A stretch of DNA of 7,129 nucleotides, from contig CALCOW010000465.1 in the NCBI GenBank assembly GCA_937899935.1, positions 1 through 7,129 of the forward strand, given 5' to 3'. The stretch is from an uncultured Phycisphaerae bacterium. Lineage in GTDB: Bacteria > Planctomycetota > Phycisphaerae > Phycisphaerales > SM1A02. The notes below the pieces were generated by a model that made no database searches, had not been told where the DNA came from, and worked only from the letters and a program-made list of their open reading frames with translations. Below, piece after piece: positions 5,745 to 7,129 of the stretch; positions within the stretch are counted from its first letter, which is position 1, and every line of letters begins with the position of its first letter. The position numbers and the translations under genes were made by a program.

Positions 5745-6776
5745 TTACTGAGAACCGCCGCGTCCACCAGGTCGCCTTGGTGGACGTCCAGGACGTTGGG
5801 GCGATCGGTTCGGACCTTCACCCGCGCCGCGGTTGGGTCCACGTGCAGGTCGATTGAGGCCGCGGCCACGTCCCGCGCCACGTTTGGTCTTAAAAGTTTG
5901 GTCGGGGATGCCCTTCCAGGACCGAGCGATATTTGGGAACGCATCGGTTACGACGTAGTAATACGTTCCTTGTGGGAACTCAGGTGTGATACCAAAGCGA
6001 CCATTAAACTCGTCGAGGTCACCGGAGCCTGCGACATAGACGAAGTCTTGCTCATAGCGTCCATCAAAACGCCCACCCGGTCCGGTGGGTGGTTCGGGGC
6101 GAGCACCCGGCTTCAGTTGATAGCTGGGTTGAAGTGATTTCAACTCGCTTTGTGGATCCATCGGATCGGTGTAGCCAAGCGGCGCATAGATGGGATATCC
6201 ATCAGCTGCCCAGCCGAGGTGTTGAGGCGCCTTGGCGCCTGGTTTACTGCGCAATGCCTCGAGCCAGACGGTTGGCAAGCCGTGGTAGTGATAAGCGCCG
6301 CTGGGTTGGACGTGGGCATGGTTCATATCAAGGCCCAGATCAGCAAAGCCAGTGTTGGCCTCGATATGCCAGCCCGAGTTACGGTCGCCTTTCCACCATT
6401 CGGCAGTAGCGGCTTCAAAGGGAATGCCGTTGTTGGCAATGCCGAAAAAGCTCATTCCAACTGGCTGTGTCGTTTCGGAGACTGTCGGCGTGACCGGCAT
6501 CATGAAGTGATACTGCTGTGGAGCAATCGAGTTGGGGTTGCGGCGGTTGGGAAACTGACCCGTCGCGTGGTTGGGAATGCCGTTGGCATACATGTGTCTG
6601 ACCCCGTCCTTAATCTCCATGCGAAACTGCGGTGCGGGCATCGCTTGCGCAGGTGTCGATGCAGGTGGACGAGACGGTCGCGTGTGATCCTGACTTGCCT
6701 GATCATGTCCATCCGGATGAGCCAGTGCGATACCGGCTACGCTCGTGATCACTGCAAGGGCGAGGTACTTAATCAT
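5745..6776 (-). CDS. Secreted YHYH-domain protein with basic Gly/Arg/Pro C-terminal tail
   Basis: The protein has 343 residues. Seen: a Sec signal peptide (1-19) with likely cleavage after ALA, leaving His20 as first mature residue; a Pro/His-rich linker (20-50); then a domain with the hallmarks of the YHYH family: NGIPNHATG (65-73), NGIPFEA (116-122), HAHVQPSGAYHYHG (153-166), GWAADGYPIYAPLG (188-201) and the C-terminal block DGRYEQDFVYV... GTYYYVVTDAFP (238-281). The clustered histidines H153, H155, H163 and H165 suggest metal binding, which is an inference; the family has no firmly established activity that I can cite. Residues 297-343 form a low-complexity tail rich in Arg, Gly and Pro with no acidic residue except one Glu. 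The start at 6776 has AGGGAG 9 bases upstream. The gene stands alone on its strand, convergent with the small membrane protein gene. Confidence 0.92.
   Translation of the reverse strand: MIKYLALAVITSVAGIALAHPDGHDQASQDHTRPSRPPASTPAQAMPAPQFRMEIKDGVRHMYANGIPNHATGQFPNRRNPNSIAPQQYHFMMPVTPTVSETTQPVGMSFFGIANNGIPFEAATAEWWKGDRNSGWHIEANTGFADLGLDMNHAHVQPSGAYHYHGLPTVWLEALRSKPGAKAPQHLGWAADGYPIYAPLGYTDPMDPQSELKSLQPSYQLKPGARPEPPTGPGGRFDGRYEQDFVYVAGSGDLDEFNGRFGITPEFPQGTYYYVVTDAFPNIARSWKGIPDQTFKTKRGAGRGRGLNRPARGPNRGAGEGPNRSPQRPGRPPRRPGGRGGSQ
5761..5786 (+). terminator. Strong 11-bp hairpin 28 bp beyond the small membrane gene
   Basis: Bases 5761-5771 pair with 5776-5786 (core GTCCACCA / TGGTGGAC, one G-T wobble, 4-base loop TCGC). 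There is no T-tract on the plus strand, so it is not a classical intrinsic terminator, but it could end or protect the 3' end of the plus-strand transcript from 5254-5733. It also lies within the coding end of the YHYH gene (Arg/Pro/Gly codons), so the palindrome may be only a by-product of that repetitive coding sequence. Confidence 0.35.
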
Positions 6777-6780
6777 GGTC

Positions 6781-6791
6781 GCGGTCTCCCT
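6781..6791 (-). promoter_or_regulatory. Ribosome binding site of the YHYH gene
   Basis: The minus strand reads AGGGAGACCGC, with the AGGGAG core 9 bases before the ATG at 6776. The last nine bases (GGAGACCGC) are identical to those before the beta-helix gene and at the same 4-base distance from the start codon. Confidence 0.7.
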
Positions 6792-6825
6792 AAAGAACTC
6801 AATGGCCTACGTGGTGCCACTTTGA

Positions 6826-6856
6826 CGCGGAACAACCCCCCCACCCCGCGGAACAA
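6826..6856. repeat. 10-bp direct repeat, 21-bp spacing, upstream of the YHYH gene
   Basis: CGCGGAACAA occurs at 6826-6835 and 6847-6856, separated by a C-rich spacer (CCCCCCCACCC). The 21-bp period equals two DNA turns, so both copies face the same side of the helix. They lie 50-80 bp upstream of the YHYH start, where a regulator site would be expected. An adjacent partial palindrome GTGGTGCCAC lies at 6811-6820. The operator role is inference; two copies could also arise by local duplication. Confidence 0.4.
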
Positions 6857-7010
6857 TTTCGGAAACACCCACGGTGGAGCTGCCCCCAAGAAGATTGTCA
6901 CCAATTGGCTGGCGAGGGACAACTCTTTGCGACCTTTTGCCGTTGAGGTCAGAAAGGGGCTGGTGATCTCCCCCCACCTCCGGATAGCCCTTGGTTACCC
7001 CACCGAGCAT

Positions 7011-7129
7011 TCAAGCTCTGGGGCGTTTGTCGCGCCTCATGAACTGCAGCGCCCGTTGCCGCTCTTTGGGCTCAAGGCCAAGGAAGAAGCAGAGCGTCGC
7101 ATAGAGCAGGCTGTAACAGGCACACAGGA
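7011..7129 (-). CDS. C-terminal fragment of a probable membrane protein
   Basis: Only the last 38 codons and a TGA stop are inside the window (frame starting at 7127). The visible part is a hydrophobic segment (LCACYSLLYATLCFFLGL) followed by a charged, Arg/Lys-rich tail (EPKERQRALQFMRRDKRPRA). This looks like a final transmembrane helix with a positive cytoplasmic end. The layout (hydrophobic helix, Gly-Leu, Glu-Pro-x-Glu-Arg, basic tail) is reminiscent of the C-termini of polysaccharide-export flippases, but 38 residues cannot establish a family. The opposite strand is also open in exact codon register here, which lowers confidence. The gene would run in the same direction as the YHYH gene, 234 bp upstream of it. 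Confidence 0.5.
   Translation of the reverse strand, partial: LCACYSLLYATLCFFLGLEPKERQRALQFMRRDKRPRA

Larger units (their letters stand above)
6777..7010. other. Intergenic region upstream of the YHYH gene
   Basis: This is 234 bp with GC-rich tracts, the direct repeat at 6826-6856, and the ribosome binding site of the YHYH gene. I find no good promoter hexamers. A weak hairpin (GGGG at about 6956-6960 with CCCC near 6971-6974, loop about 10) could lie downstream of the minus-strand gene ending at 7011, but it is too short to call a terminator. Several frames stay open here, yet none gives a protein-like product. Confidence 0.5.

Noticed and set aside
6807..7010. Minus-strand frame of 67 codons starting right after the TGA at 7011
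   Set aside because: Low-complexity product with internal VVPRQ repeats produced by the DNA direct repeat, no good ribosome site, no recognisable domain.
6788..7129. Plus-strand frame of about 113 codons open to the right edge
   Set aside because: No convincing start (only TTG or GTG candidates), much of it translates GC-rich upstream DNA, and its end mirrors a more plausible minus-strand membrane protein. Not fully excluded.

Overview
The window looks like a piece of chromosome from a free-living Gram-negative-type bacterium of moderate GC content. The pairing of a secreted Gly-rich parallel beta-helix protein with a YHYH-domain protein, next to a eukaryote-like kynurenine pathway, would suit an environmental (for example aquatic) planctomycete-like lineage. 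That placement is inference, because no rRNA or other phylogenetic marker is present. I see no tRNA, CRISPR array, insertion sequence, integrase or phage gene.

Left half (1-3637, all minus strand, read right to left): three tightly packed genes of the kynurenine route of tryptophan degradation, in the order ACMS decarboxylase, kynureninase, kynurenine 3-monooxygenase. The first two overlap by 13 bp. The last two are 3 bp apart, and the monooxygenase uses a GTG start. Kynurenine is hydroxylated to 3-hydroxykynurenine and cleaved to 3-hydroxyanthranilate. After ring opening by 3-hydroxyanthranilate 3,4-dioxygenase (not in the window), the product ACMS is decarboxylated, which sends carbon to 2-aminomuconate catabolism instead of quinolinate/NAD. 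Active-site residues known from the human enzymes are retained in all three proteins. The monooxygenase is cut by the left edge.

Middle (3681-5120, minus): a secreted right-handed beta-helix protein with about 13 coils and a stacked Cys/Asn ladder. Only 43 bp separate it from the decarboxylase gene, on the same strand. Divergent from it, 5254-5733 (plus) encodes an unrecognised small protein with one N-terminal membrane anchor.

Right part (5745-6776, minus): a secreted YHYH-domain protein with a basic Gly/Arg/Pro tail, convergent with the small membrane protein and 11 bp from it. Its upstream region (6777-7010) carries a 10-bp direct repeat with 21-bp spacing and no convincing gene. The last 119 bp probably hold the C-terminus of a minus-strand membrane protein.

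The two exported-protein genes share an identical 9-base element (GGAGACCGC) exactly 4 bases before their ATG. The core of the window is recognisable catabolic and exported-protein genes. I found no evidence of a wholly new system. The points most worth checking are the kynurenine cluster without its ring-opening enzyme, the shared leader element, the beta-helix Cys ladder, the possible N-terminal histidine of the mature YHYH protein, and the 3' hairpin at 5761-5786.
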